64,000 nt of DNA from Litoribacter ruber (GTDB lineage: Bacteria; Bacteroidota; Bacteroidia; Cytophagales; Cyclobacteriaceae): the NCBI RefSeq assembly GCF_018500185.1, contig NZ_JAHBGI010000001.1, positions 434,001 through 498,000 on the forward strand, read 5' to 3'. Shown here one piece after another: positions 1 to 9,078 of the stretch. The position numbers were made by a program, and so were the translations under genes. Positions within the stretch are counted from its first letter, which is position 1, and each line of letters starts with the position of its first letter. Under the pieces are notes generated by a model. That model ran no database searches and was not told the DNA's origin. It saw nothing but the letters and a program-made list of their open reading frames with translations.

Positions 1-561
1 TACATCCAAAACCCTGTCTATGCCGTTGTTAAAATTTTTATGCGCGCGTAGAAAGTGGGCCAAGGCCATGTTTCGGTCAGAATGGTCTAATTCCGATGTG
101 TGGACTATGGGGTTGACCTTTACAGACTTATGGCCAGTAATTTCATTGATAAATTTGATGATGTCCTTTTCAGGGTCTTTAAATTTTGAAACCAAAGCAT
201 CTGTGATTACCAGGGCCCCGGCATTGATGAATGGGTTTCTGGGAATTCCTTTTTCATATTCCAGCTGTGCCACAGAGTTGAATGGGTTGCCGCTGGGTTC
301 CACATTTACGCGGTGCCAGAGCTTGCTCTTGAAAACATGGAAAACCATGGTAAGGGTGTGAACTTTGGAAATACTTTGGATAGAAAATTCCTTCCGATAA
401 TCCCCTGCGCCGTAAACATTCCCTTCTAAATCCACCAATGCGATACCAAATAAATCGGGGTCTATATCAGCCAGTTGGGGAATATAATCAGCCACTTTAC
501 CTTTCAGTTTTAATTTTGATACCTCGTGGTAAACTTCATCTATTAATTCTTGATAATCCAT
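1..561 (-). CDS. glsA: Glutaminase, N-terminal 187 residues (runs off the window)
   Basis: Hydrolyses L-glutamine to glutamate and ammonia in the cytoplasm (serine-dependent beta-lactamase-like glutaminase family). The frame is open from ATG at 561 to the window edge. It shows the family motif QSISK, with the catalytic Ser-x-x-Lys pair at about S63 and K66, then NPFINAGA at about 112-119 and SELDHSDRN at about 160-168, all typical of GlsA. About 120 C-terminal residues should lie outside the window. A second, divergent glutaminase lies at 57145-58155. The region upstream (562-790) holds no convincing gene. Confidence 0.93.
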   Translation of the reverse strand, partial: MDYQELIDEVYHEVSKLKLKGKVADYIPQLADIDPDLFGIALVDLEGNVYGAGDYRKEFSIQSISKVHTLTMVFHVFKSKLWHRVNVEPSGNPFNSVAQLEYEKGIPRNPFINAGALVITDALVSKFKDPEKDIIKFINEITGHKSVKVNPIVHTSELDHSDRNMALAHFLRAHKNFNNGIDRVLDV

Positions 562-790
562 AAAAAGTTAGCCTTGCTATATAATAAATTATGCTTAATA
601 TCTTATATGAAATAGATAATTCCCTCCTTTTCAGAAGGTTTAATATTTTACCTATTCGAAATTGTACTTTGTCAACAAAAAAAAGTCAAAAAATACCCCT
701 AATTGGGTATTTCAAAAAAGTTGGTTCACTTCTATCTTTACGTAGGGTGATTAAGCAACTTTTTCCGCTTTACTATTTTTGAGAAACTAT

Positions 791-828
791 AAAGGAGGTA
801 TTTTTTGATAACTTTTTCTACCTCCTTT
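791..828. terminator. Hairpin downstream of the pirin gene
   Basis: Arms AAAGGAGGTA (791-800) and TACCTCCTTT (819-828) are perfectly complementary across an 18-nt loop and a T-rich run follows on the + strand. It lies just past the stop of the pirin gene. The T tail is on the strand opposite to pirin, so its role as that gene's terminator is uncertain. The rest of 562-837 is AT-rich with no supported gene. Confidence 0.4.
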
Positions 829-837
829 TCTTTTTTC

Positions 838-1695
838 TTAATCAACCCAATGGCCAAATTTGCCTTGCTGGTAATCTTGGTAAGCCTGCATGATTTCCTG
901 CTGTGAATTCATTACAAATGGCCCTTGCGCCACTATGGGTTCCATAAAAGGCTTGGCGTGTCCCAATATAATAACGGCGTCCTCACTGGCGCTCACTTCC
1001 AAGGTACCATCTTGATTGGCAAATTCCACTAGATTCCTAAATCCCACCTCAGTTCCATTTACATTAACCGTGCCCCTCACTACATAAAAAAAGATATTTT
1101 CACTGCTAGGCACTTCCTTAGTAAATTTCCCCCCTTCATTCATATGTATTGTGCTCAAGAAAATGGGATTTAAAGTTTCAAACGCTCCCTTTTCCCCATT
1201 CCATTCTCCTGCTATTAGCTGGATGGTGACCTTTTCATCCTCAGGGTAAGTGAAAGTGTTTATTTCTTCTTTCTGTAGTCCGATGTATTTTGGGGCAGTC
1301 ATTTTATGTTTTGCGGGAAGGTTGACCCATAGTTGAAGGATCTCCAGCGGGCCGCCTTCTTTTTTGAATTGATCGCTGCTGACTTCCGCATGGATCAACC
1401 CCTTTCCGGCGGTCATCCATTGTACACCCCCAGCCTCTATTACCGATTCGTGTCCTGAGGAGTCCTTATGTGATATATCACCTTCCAATATAAAGGTGAC
1501 TGTTTCCATACCCCTATGTGGGTGGGGGCCAAATGGGAGGCCATTGTTTCCCTTAGCGTAGGTCTGATGACCGTGGTGATTTAAAAATAGGAAAGGATCC
1601 AAATATTGAAGCCTTTGTGTGGGCATGGGGCTGTAAGTGATTAAGTCCGCAATAGGACGAAATTCCCCGGGATGAATTTGTTTGATCGTTTTCAT
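838..1695 (-). CDS. Pirin family protein
   Basis: Bicupin of the pirin family, 285 aa, the usual length. The N-terminal cupin carries HPHRGMET (58-65), giving metal ligands H58 and H60, and LIHAE (100-104), giving H102 and E104, so the full metal site is present. The C-terminal cupin ends in the family's QQEIMQAYQDY segment. No signal peptide, so cytoplasmic. Some pirins act as quercetinases or redox cofactors; the substrate here cannot be told. It is a single gene downstream of the desaturase and separated from it by a terminator. Confidence 0.9.
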   Translation of the reverse strand: MKTIKQIHPGEFRPIADLITYSPMPTQRLQYLDPFLFLNHHGHQTYAKGNNGLPFGPHPHRGMETVTFILEGDISHKDSSGHESVIEAGGVQWMTAGKGLIHAEVSSDQFKKEGGPLEILQLWVNLPAKHKMTAPKYIGLQKEEINTFTYPEDEKVTIQLIAGEWNGEKGAFETLNPIFLSTIHMNEGGKFTKEVPSSENIFFYVVRGTVNVNGTEVGFRNLVEFANQDGTLEVSASEDAVIILGHAKPFMEPIVAQGPFVMNSQQEIMQAYQDYQQGKFGHWVD

Positions 1696-1710
1696 GGGTT
1701 CATAAAATAT

Positions 1711-1745
1711 GCATAAAAAAAAGCTTGAAGGTTATTCAAGCTTTT
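1711..1745 (-). terminator. Rho-independent terminator of the acyl-ACP desaturase gene
   Basis: On the minus strand, arms AAAAGCTTGAA and TTCAAGCTTTT (1734-1744 and 1719-1729) pair around a 4-nt loop and are followed by a run of T. It sits 8 bp after the desaturase stop codon. Confidence 0.85.
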
Positions 1746-1752
1746 CAGTTTC

Positions 1753-2748
1753 TTATTTAAGCCAAGCTAGGCTGATTTCGTCTGGGGTTTTCATTCGATC
1801 TGCTAGCCTCATGTATCTGGAAGAAAGTCCGGATAAATAATCTTGGGCTTTAGCCGCTACATCGTTGAGTCCGGTTACGTTCTCTACATCCCACAGCTTC
1901 ACTAGGTGATCGATTATTCTGGCGTAATCCCAGCCGGTATACACCCCGATTTTTTGGGTGATGGCCGAAAACTGACTGAAAAGAGTTGGATTGTTTCCAC
2001 CTTCACCCATAAGAACTGCAGGCATCACAATTTGTTTTTTCATCATTTTCTCAAAGGCAACCATCGCACCATTGGGGTCGATTTCAAAGATCCTGCTCAT
2101 GAAAGACTTATAGGCCTTCTCATGACGGGCTTCATCACCGGCAATGGTTTTGCAAATCCTGGAAAGCACATCATCACCGGCCTTAGTGGCTAGTTTTCCG
2201 GTATTCACGTGGGATACCTTGGTGGCTCTTTCCTGAAAAGAAGTATAGATAATGGCCTGATAAGGATCTTTTTCAGATCTTGGATCAAAACCGTTATAGA
2301 TTAGTCTGTGGATCGTTTGCTCTACCGCTTTCATGTCTGCACGGCCAGAAAGGTAAAGGTATTTGTTGAGCAGGTCGCCATGGCGGTTTTCCTCAGCCGT
2401 CCAGGCTTTGGACCATCTTACCCAGCCTCTTTCGCTTAAAAGGCTTCCCTCAGGATTGATGCCTTCCAAAAGGTTGAAGTAAGTCTGGTAACTCGGAAGG
2501 GCCTCCTCGGTGATCATGTTGCCAATCAGGGAAGTGATTACCGTGTCAGGGATGCCGGCCGCTCTTTCCTGCAGGGCTTTCACCTGGTCGAGGGCATCAG
2601 GCTCGGTCATGTTAGGAAGGAAATCGGTGGGCTGCCAGCAATCGTCTGGATCTACCAACACGCTGTCGACAGTCTCGCCTACAAGATCATCAAGTTGGCT
2701 GATGACCTCCATGTTTTTTTCTAATTCGTGGTTTGTTATTGCTTTCAT
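1753..2748 (-). CDS. Acyl-ACP desaturase (ferritin-like diiron)
   Basis: Soluble stearoyl-ACP Delta9-type desaturase that introduces a cis double bond into ACP-bound fatty acids using O2 and ferredoxin. Length is 331 aa. The two diiron motifs are EENRHG (119-124) and DEARHE (205-210), with the intervening FQERAT (171-176). These correspond to the conserved Glu/His ligands of the plant enzyme. It is transcribed alone with its own terminator. A TACATTTG box lies upstream at 2791-2798 on the minus strand. Regiospecificity cannot be read from the sequence. Confidence 0.93.
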   Translation of the reverse strand: MKAITNHELEKNMEVISQLDDLVGETVDSVLVDPDDCWQPTDFLPNMTEPDALDQVKALQERAAGIPDTVITSLIGNMITEEALPSYQTYFNLLEGINPEGSLLSERGWVRWSKAWTAEENRHGDLLNKYLYLSGRADMKAVEQTIHRLIYNGFDPRSEKDPYQAIIYTSFQERATKVSHVNTGKLATKAGDDVLSRICKTIAGDEARHEKAYKSFMSRIFEIDPNGAMVAFEKMMKKQIVMPAVLMGEGGNNPTLFSQFSAITQKIGVYTGWDYARIIDHLVKLWDVENVTGLNDVAAKAQDYLSGLSSRYMRLADRMKTPDEISLAWLK

Positions 2749-2790
2749 GGTACTTTATATTCCTATTCTAAAAGAAAATTTCCAGTCTTT

Positions 2791-2798
2791 CAAATGTA
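2791..2798 (-). promoter_or_regulatory. Bacteroidota -7 box (TACATTTG) for the desaturase
   Basis: Matches TAnnTTTG exactly on the minus strand, 43 bp upstream of the start at 2748. No good -33 TTTG was seen. The rest of 2799-3067 shows no gene or strong repeat. Confidence 0.45.
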
Positions 2799-3067
2799 GG
2801 ATTACACTAGCAGAACGGGAGGATTCAGTTATTTTGGGCATGGTTAGGCCCGTATAAACAGCAAGTTAAGGATAATCCTGTAAAGCTCAATATGGAAAAC
2901 CCGTTTAATCTTTTCAGTTTCCTCTTGGATTTTGTTAATTTATCCACATTTTTTAACAAACCCAACCATTCTAGGGGCTACTTGACCGTTTGTAGATAAT
3001 CGTTTCCTGTTATGGAAAGTTTGTGCTACATTCCTTTTTAGACTAAAATCTAACCTAATCCATTACT

Positions 3068-4324
3068 ATGAAAGCATTGAAGTATATCGGGATGGCTTTG
3101 GCCTTCCCCATGATGTTTGCCTGCCAGCAGTCAGATGTGCAGCAGGATACCGATTATCAATCCATGAGCGATGAGGAAAGGCTGGAGGCTGCCCGCTCCA
3201 TGGCCCAGGAATTTATCATGGTTGATGGGCACGTGGATTTGCCTTACAGAATGAAGGTGGGAGGGTTTACCCTGCAGCGTGAAATGTTGGACGTATCGGA
3301 AAGAACCGATGGGGGGAATTTTGACTACCCAAGAGCCAAAGAAGGGGGACTTGATGCTCCCTTTATGTCGATTTACATTCCGGCAAGTTATCAGGAAAGG
3401 GGCGGGGCAAAAGCATTTGCTGATTCCCTGATTCTGATGACCGAGAGGATAGCCGACACCTGGCCTGACAAATATGCCATGGCCTACAGCCCTAGTGATA
3501 TCGAGTCTAATTTTGAGAAGGGACTTATTTCCCTGCCTATGGGGATGGAAAACGGAGCCCCTATAGAGGACAAGCTTGAAAATGTAGCCTATTTCCACGA
3601 AAGAGGAATCCGCTATGTGACCCTCACCCATGGAAAAGACAACTTAATTGGAGATTCCTCTTATGATGATACCAAAACGCATGGTGGTCTTAGTGAATTT
3701 GGCAAAGAGGTAGTAAAAGAAATGAACCGCGTGGGTATCATGGTAGATATTTCGCACGTTTCGGATGATACTTTTTATGATGTCATGGAATTGACAAGCG
3801 TTCCCGTAATTGCCTCCCATTCCTCTGCAAGAAAGTTTACCCCAGGGTTTGAAAGAAACATGGATGATGATATGATCAAAAAACTGGCTGAAAATGACGG
3901 TGTGATCATGATCAATTTTGGAGGAAGCTTCATAGACGGGGATTACCAGCAGAAGACAGGTGAAGTGAGGGAGCATATTGTGAACTGGTTGGCCGAAAAT
4001 GAATTGAGCAGAAATGATCCCGAAGCCCAAAAGTACATCTCTGAATACTCGGCCAAGCACAACCCTTTTCCGGATGTGCAAAAAGTAGCCGACCACATTG
4101 ACCACGTGGTATCCTTGGTGGGGATCAACCATGTTGGACTGGGTTCGGATTTTGACGGAGTGGGGGATTCTTTACCCACAGGGCTCAAAGATGTCTCTAT
4201 GTATCCAAACCTTTTCGCGGAATTGTTGAAAAGAGGGTATAGCAAAGAAGACATCGAGAAAATCTGCAGCACCAATGTGTTTAGGGTTTGGAGAGCCGTG
4301 GAGGACTTCGCATCCAAAAGCTAA
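3068..4324 (+). CDS. Membrane dipeptidase (peptidase M19), lipoprotein
   Basis: Zinc dipeptidase of the renal dipeptidase family, 418 aa. The N-terminus is a lipoprotein signal with lipobox MFAC (C19), so it is probably attached to the outer or inner membrane on the periplasmic side. Metal-site motifs are in the expected order: DGHVD (53-57), GMENG with the bridging Glu, DISHVSD, ASHSSAR, and LGSDFDG near the C-terminus. It likely cleaves dipeptides, including those with a C-terminal D-residue. It is a single gene; the next gene begins 92 bp downstream after a strong inverted-repeat structure. Confidence 0.93.
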   Translation: MKALKYIGMALAFPMMFACQQSDVQQDTDYQSMSDEERLEAARSMAQEFIMVDGHVDLPYRMKVGGFTLQREMLDVSERTDGGNFDYPRAKEGGLDAPFMSIYIPASYQERGGAKAFADSLILMTERIADTWPDKYAMAYSPSDIESNFEKGLISLPMGMENGAPIEDKLENVAYFHERGIRYVTLTHGKDNLIGDSSYDDTKTHGGLSEFGKEVVKEMNRVGIMVDISHVSDDTFYDVMELTSVPVIASHSSARKFTPGFERNMDDDMIKKLAENDGVIMINFGGSFIDGDYQQKTGEVREHIVNWLAENELSRNDPEAQKYISEYSAKHNPFPDVQKVADHIDHVVSLVGINHVGLGSDFDGVGDSLPTGLKDVSMYPNLFAELLKRGYSKEDIEKICSTNVFRVWRAVEDFASKS

Positions 4325-4349
4325 AAAATCTGTAAAAAATCCTTTGCCG

Positions 4350-4430
4350 AAATACTCCCTCTTGGTATAATTTATGTATTTTACTACTGGCTATTTTTCA
4401 GTAAAATACAGTTGCCATGAGGGAGTATTT
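4350..4430 (+). repeat. Nested inverted repeats burying a start codon
   Basis: An outer perfect 12-bp inverted repeat (AAATACTCCCTC at 4350-4361, GAGGGAGTATTT at 4419-4430) encloses an inner perfect 10-bp one (GTATTTTACT at 4376-4385, AGTAAAATAC at 4400-4409). The ATG of the next small gene is at 4417-4419, so the outer right arm begins at that start codon. In RNA, initiation would be inside the stem. There is no T-run after it, so it is not a classical terminator. Confidence 0.7.
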
Positions 4431-4638
4431 CCTTTTACATCCGGACTATTTCGTGGCTATTATCATTTGTTTGGTAATAGTGCTGAGAATAGTCATGCTG
4501 ATAGTCAAAGGAGGCTATGGGGATGATGATGACAAAGGTGATGACGGGGACGAAGGAGAAGACGGCGACCCAGTACTTGACCTGCCGCCGGGTATCGACC
4601 TGCCCATTGAGGAGGATGAATTGATTATTCGGGGTTGA
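4417..4638 (+). CDS. Small single-span membrane protein with acidic tail
   Basis: Predicted product of 73 aa. Residues about 13-31 (FVAIIICLVIVLRIVMLIV) form one transmembrane helix. Residues 35-51 are almost entirely Asp, Glu and Gly, and the C-terminus reads IDLPIEEDELIIRG. I do not recognise the family. It is likely real because a second copy of its last 14 codons lies at 6580-6633 and differs there almost only at synonymous positions. The start codon sits within nested inverted repeats, and a good terminator follows at 4663-4693. The DDDDK run is probably a chance feature of the acidic tail. Confidence 0.6.
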   Translation: MREYFLLHPDYFVAIIICLVIVLRIVMLIVKGGYGDDDDKGDDGDEGEDGDPVLDLPPGIDLPIEEDELIIRG

Positions 4639-4662
4639 CAATAAGGTGGCTCAAAAAAATAA

Positions 4663-4693
4663 AAAGCCTTCGGTTAGATTAACCGAAGGCTTT
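4663..4693. terminator. Bidirectional terminator
   Basis: Arms AAAGCCTTCGGTT (4663-4675) and AACCGAAGGCTTT (4681-4693) pair perfectly over a 5-nt loop, with A-rich sequence before and T-rich sequence after. It lies between the small gene (+) and the convergent S8 peptidase gene (-). Confidence 0.85.
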
Positions 4694-4776
4694 AATTTTC
4701 TTAGACCATTTAAACAGCCCAAGGAGTGTGTTTTAAATCAAAAGCTTTTTGTTATTTGAGTTAGATCTGAATTTGA

Positions 4777-6336
4777 TTAGTTTACTCCAGTTGCTTTCGC
4801 TGCATTTACAAATCCATGGCCATAGAATTCATCATTGCCAGGTTTTCCCAAGTCAGTGGAAGATTGCCTTAATCTTGCGTTTACCTGGGCTGGGGTCATG
4901 TGACCTCCGTTTGCCTCCATCATCAACGCTACAACCCCAGCTGCAGCAGGGGAAGCCATAGATGTGCCTTGAGCCCAACCATAATTTCCATCAGTGCTTC
5001 CTCTAATGGTACTAAAAACTTGGTCAAAGACAGCGCAGGTCTGCGTAGAGGAACGCGTTGTTCCGATCAAAGTACATGGGGAGAAGTCGCCATCTACAAT
5101 GGCAAAACCTGCTGTGCCTCCCGGAGCAGCGAAATCTACTAATGATTTACCAAAATCTGAATAATACGCAGGATCAGAAAAATTTGTGCTACCTAATACC
5201 CAACCTCTTGGTCCAGTTGAACTAATGGACAGTACAAATTGGTTTTGTGCAGGAAGTTTAAACAATTCCTTTGCAACATCATGGTTTGTTGCACCATTCC
5301 CAGCCGAGGCAATAACTGTTACCCCGTTTTGATTAGCGTATCGGGTAGCTCTATCGTAGATTTTCTGTAATTCCCGAAAGAAATCCCTAAAACCAGGTTC
5401 TTGCCAATTGTCTCTATAGTTAATAGATGCGCCTAAGCTCATATTGATAATTTGTGCACCTCCTCCACCTTGTGATAGTGGAGTAGCTGCATAAAGAATG
5501 CCTTCTAGAATCCACTCAAATGCACCAGATCCACTATGAAGTGATTTAACTCCAATAATTGTAGCCTTTGGTGCAATGCCAACAATACCAAAACCGGAAG
5601 CAGCAACTATGCCTGCCACGTGTGTGCCATGCCAAAATGTCCCTGTATCCTGATTAAACTGAAATCCTGGTACTGTTGAAGTAGAACTGTTCATGTCTAA
5701 ATTTGGCGCCAAATCTATATGTGAGGAATGAAAGCCTCCATCAATTACGGCCACTCTTACTCCTTCTCCGGTAATTCCGGCATCCCATGCTTGTGGAGCA
5801 TCTATAGATGAAGGCGCCCATTGAAATCCATCAAATATAGCATCGGCATAGTTAAAAGCATTTCCAGAAGAATTGATGCTTGAACCGGAACCTTCTAAAG
5901 CCATGTCAAAATCACTTATCTCCGGCTCTTCAGTGTACTTCAAGATTATATCTGGTGTCACCGACTCTATGCCATTTATACGGTTTGCTTTCAAAAAGAA
6001 GTCTTCTGATCGGCCAACAGCAACAGCCACTCCAATTTCAGGAAAGGTTTTTACTATTTCCCCTCCAGCATCCTTAATTCTTTGGTTTAAGTTATTTGGT
6101 AAATTTGAATTTCTTGCTATAATCAAGTATCTTCCCGTAAAATCTCCCTCTCTTAAATTAGCGAAGTCGGTCATTTCGGTCAATTCTTTTAGATTAAATT
6201 GACTCATTAATGCCTCTTCATCCATCAAGGATTCCTGAACAGGGTCAACTTGCATTAAGTCACTATTGCACCCAACTAATAAAAAGCTGAGTAGAGCGAC
6301 CAAAGGTAAAAATTTGGTGTTTTTGAAATTTTTCAT
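4777..6336 (-). CDS. Subtilisin-like serine peptidase (S8), lipoprotein
   Basis: Secreted serine protease of 519 aa. The lipobox is LVGC (C23). An inhibitor-I9-like propeptide spans about 65-135. The catalytic triad is complete: D199 in VIDGG, H236 in WHGTHVAG, and S459 in GTSMASP, with the oxyanion N347 in SAGNG. The chain stops soon after the catalytic domain, with no T9SS tail, consistent with membrane anchoring through the lipid. It is a single gene with AT-rich upstream DNA (6337-6579). It lies between the small membrane-protein gene and a fragment of that gene, which suggests the S8 gene or the duplication arrived later. Confidence 0.92.
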   Translation of the reverse strand: MKNFKNTKFLPLVALLSFLLVGCNSDLMQVDPVQESLMDEEALMSQFNLKELTEMTDFANLREGDFTGRYLIIARNSNLPNNLNQRIKDAGGEIVKTFPEIGVAVAVGRSEDFFLKANRINGIESVTPDIILKYTEEPEISDFDMALEGSGSSINSSGNAFNYADAIFDGFQWAPSSIDAPQAWDAGITGEGVRVAVIDGGFHSSHIDLAPNLDMNSSTSTVPGFQFNQDTGTFWHGTHVAGIVAASGFGIVGIAPKATIIGVKSLHSGSGAFEWILEGILYAATPLSQGGGGAQIINMSLGASINYRDNWQEPGFRDFFRELQKIYDRATRYANQNGVTVIASAGNGATNHDVAKELFKLPAQNQFVLSISSTGPRGWVLGSTNFSDPAYYSDFGKSLVDFAAPGGTAGFAIVDGDFSPCTLIGTTRSSTQTCAVFDQVFSTIRGSTDGNYGWAQGTSMASPAAAGVVALMMEANGGHMTPAQVNARLRQSSTDLGKPGNDEFYGHGFVNAAKATGVN

Positions 6337-6579
6337 TTTAAATTCTCTTTTTGTGTGGAATAAAAGTGTGAGTAAAAATTAAATTGTTTAATAAAGAGTT
6401 AAAATAGGTTTGATTGGGTCAAAAAAGCTCTAGACCAAATTGTCTATTAGATTTAAAACGCTTCTAAAATAATTATTAAATTTTAAATTTTGCTATTTTG
6501 ACTAAAAATAATGCATAAATTTCTTCGCTTAGTCATTAAAATGAGTTTTAAGGGGTGATTAGGGGGTGTAAGTAGTCTA

Positions 6580-6633
6580 ATGCCAAGTATCGACCTGCCC
6601 ATCGAGGAGGATGAATTGATTATCCGAGGTTAA
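6580..6633 (+). pseudogene. Remnant of the 4417-4638 small gene (3' end)
   Basis: An ATG-started frame of 17 codons encodes MPSIDLPIEEDELIIRG and stop. The last 14 residues are identical to the C-terminus of the protein at 4417-4638. Over about 47 bp only five bases differ; apart from one at the upstream edge they are synonymous or exchange TGA for TAA. The frame is closed by TGA at 6556-6558, so only the tail survives. Confidence 0.65.
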
Positions 6634-6635
6634 TC

Positions 6636-8213
6636 CTATTTTTTGAGCAAGTACCACCCTTTTGGATCCACTTCAGGAGCCTGCTTGCTACGGATGGTGG
6701 TGGGCTTTTTGGAAAGTTCGACCGTTTTGATGCCCTCATCCGTTTGCACTTCCACCGGCATCTTGAAATCTATATTGTCCAAGCTGACATGGTATGCTCC
6801 TTTGCCTTTCTTTTTCACTTTCACCACAGGCAGGTCGGTGGTGTATAGATAGAGGTCAAAAAATGCTCTAAGGCTCTTTTCACTATAAGTTTCCATAAAT
6901 TCAATCACTGCATCCGTGGTAGTCCTGTTTTGGTAGATAAAGCGCTCGTCGTTGGCTAGGGCTTTCAACATTGGAAAGAAGAGCTCATCCCCGACAAAAA
7001 ACCTTAAGCTGTGAAGTATATAAGCCCCTTTGGTGTAAATTTCGGGATGGTAGGCTTCTTCGGCTGTGAGATTGGTGCCTTTTACAATTGGCTGGCTGTT
7101 GGGGATATCCTTTCTGACTGAACGTACTTTCTGCTGATAGGCTTCCTCTCCGCCGTGTTTGAGGTAAAAAAGCCAGTCTCCATAAGCGGTGAAGCCCTCA
7201 TGGATCCAGAAATCGGCCCAATCTCTCACACTGACTTTATTTCCCCACCACTCGTGGCCAAGCTCATGGTGTAGCAGCCAATCATAAAACTCATCCCCCA
7301 TGGGCACAAATTGAAAATTGTTGCCATACCCATTGATAGTCTGATGTTCCATGCCCAGGTAAGGCGTTTCCACTACAGCGACTTTATCATCTGGAAAAGG
7401 GAATTCACCAAAATAATACTCATGGGTGCGAGTGCTATTCTCCAAAACTTTCAAGAGCATAGGAGCCTGGGATTTATTTTCCTCCAACACATAAACTTCC
7501 ATCTGAATGGGATTTCCATCTATGGAAGCATACTCCTTACTTTCCTTGTGAAATTTGCCAAGGGTGAAATTGATGTTATAATTATTGATGGGGTAGCTGC
7601 TGGTCCAGTGATACGTGGTTTTTCTTTCAGCTTCCTCTTGTTGGGTTAACCGGCCGTTGGAGGCGATGAAGTAGGGGGAGGGGGCCGTGAGGTACAGGTC
7701 CACGCCATTTTTGGGCTCACTAGAAGGGTGGTCTTTGGCCGGCATGAAGATTTTTGCACCCTCATTTTGGCTAGACAAGCCCATCCAGTGGTTGCCGCTT
7801 TCATCTGTGGTCCAGGTAAATCCGCCTACCCAAGGTGGATTCGGAGCAATGGGCGTCTTGCCGCCATAAAATACGGTAACCTCCTCAGCGCAGCCGTCGG
7901 GGATATAAATATCCAAAATATCTTCTTGATGGGAAAAATCCACTTCTTTCTCGTAAACCAGAACCTTTGACACTTTATAATTATCAATCAGGTCCAGCCT
8001 AAGGGTGTCCAGTTTTCCAGGACAGGTGAATTTGATGGTATTGCTTCCGGCTATTTCCTGTGTTTCAGGGAAAAATTCCAGCTTCAGCGTATAGTGTTCC
8101 ACTTCATATTTAGCCTGAAGAGGATCTGAGGGCCCACCCCAGGTCCATGAGTCTTGGGCGTGAAGGGTTTGGATAGATAGGAAAAGTATCAAGCAGGAAA
8201 GTAGTCTTTTCAT
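6636..8213 (-). CDS. M1 family aminopeptidase
   Basis: Periplasmic or secreted zinc aminopeptidase of 525 aa with a Sec signal peptide ending near HAQ (about residue 20). The gluzincin motif HELGHEWW (316-323) and the third ligand E339 in HEGFTAYG are intact. GMEHQ (287-291) stands in the place of the usual GxMEN exopeptidase motif. It is shorter than full-length M1 enzymes and probably lacks the large C-terminal ARM domain. It lies 43 bp downstream of the GDPD gene in the same direction, so they may be co-transcribed. Confidence 0.92.
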   Translation of the reverse strand: MKRLLSCLILFLSIQTLHAQDSWTWGGPSDPLQAKYEVEHYTLKLEFFPETQEIAGSNTIKFTCPGKLDTLRLDLIDNYKVSKVLVYEKEVDFSHQEDILDIYIPDGCAEEVTVFYGGKTPIAPNPPWVGGFTWTTDESGNHWMGLSSQNEGAKIFMPAKDHPSSEPKNGVDLYLTAPSPYFIASNGRLTQQEEAERKTTYHWTSSYPINNYNINFTLGKFHKESKEYASIDGNPIQMEVYVLEENKSQAPMLLKVLENSTRTHEYYFGEFPFPDDKVAVVETPYLGMEHQTINGYGNNFQFVPMGDEFYDWLLHHELGHEWWGNKVSVRDWADFWIHEGFTAYGDWLFYLKHGGEEAYQQKVRSVRKDIPNSQPIVKGTNLTAEEAYHPEIYTKGAYILHSLRFFVGDELFFPMLKALANDERFIYQNRTTTDAVIEFMETYSEKSLRAFFDLYLYTTDLPVVKVKKKGKGAYHVSLDNIDFKMPVEVQTDEGIKTVELSKKPTTIRSKQAPEVDPKGWYLLKK

Positions 8214-8256
8214 AAAATGTCTTTTGTGAAAAGTTACGCATTTCCTTTCAAAACTG

Positions 8257-9066
8257 CTATTTCAAAATTGCCTCCTGCACCAAAAGAGGGTAGTCGCTTA
8301 CGATTATGCTTGGTTTTCTTTGCTCATAAAACTCACGAAAAACCTGTAATCCTTCTTCATAGGCAGCCAAATCTAGCTCCCCCATGGTGTCGGTGACGAT
8401 AGGTACGTCGGCTTCCAGCACCTTGTTGTAAAGCTCCAGATCAGCGGCCTTGTTAATGTATGCGATCATGTAGGAAGGGTCTGTCGCAAGTTCTTGGTAA
8501 TAAGAGATATCTTCTTCAGAGGTGATCAGCACAGAGACATAATAGGGCTGATCATAATCAAAAGCCTCAGCGGCCCGCTCTCGGGAAAAGGTCAATATCA
8601 TCACCTTTTCCATCATTTCAGCAGCCTTGACCGCATCCATGATAGTCTGGACAGGTGCTTCCTTGGCATCTAACATCAATAAGGCATCGTTCTCTTTTGC
8701 CCAATTTAATGCGTCTTTAAAGCTTGGAATGGACTCCTCAGTGTTTAGTAGCTTGCCTTGACGGAGTTCCTGTGCGGTTTTTTCCGAGATTTTACCTTGG
8801 AGATTGGTGGTGCGGTCCAGGGTTTTGTCATGCAAAATATACAGCTCCCCGTCCTTGGTCTCCATAATGTCTATCTCGTGCATTTTGATTCCAGCCTGGA
8901 GGGACTCTTCCATGCTGGAAAGGCTATTTTCAACCTTGTCGGGATGGATTACACCCCTGTGGCTGCAAATGATGGGGGTTGGCTCTGAGAGCAGTTCACG
9001 CAGAGTCTGCCCATACGCCTGGAAAGAAAGAAGCAGGAAAAGAACGGGGAACAGGTTTTTTAGCAT
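8257..9066 (-). CDS. Glycerophosphodiester phosphodiesterase, secreted
   Basis: Hydrolyses deacylated phospholipids to glycerol-3-phosphate and an alcohol. Length is 269 aa with an N-terminal signal peptide (cleavage near AYGQ, residue 20). GDPD motifs are intact: HRG (36-38), ENS (46-48), HEID (63-66) and HD (79-80). It starts 12 bp after the UPF0158-like gene stop, so 9519-6636 may be one operon. Confidence 0.9.
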   Translation of the reverse strand: MLKNLFPVLFLLLSFQAYGQTLRELLSEPTPIICSHRGVIHPDKVENSLSSMEESLQAGIKMHEIDIMETKDGELYILHDKTLDRTTNLQGKISEKTAQELRQGKLLNTEESIPSFKDALNWAKENDALLMLDAKEAPVQTIMDAVKAAEMMEKVMILTFSRERAAEAFDYDQPYYVSVLITSEEDISYYQELATDPSYMIAYINKAADLELYNKVLEADVPIVTDTMGELDLAAYEEGLQVFREFYEQRKPSIIVSDYPLLVQEAILK

Positions 9067-9078
9067 CAGAGGGAGAAA

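Noticed and set aside
591-782. 63-codon open frame upstream of the partial glutaminase
   Set aside because: AT-rich upstream DNA, no family resemblance and no ribosome site; it overlaps the likely promoter of the glutaminase.
4525-4590. DDDDK run in the small acidic protein read as an enteropeptidase-like site
   Set aside because: Part of a long Asp/Gly/Glu tail; no reason to think it is a processing site.
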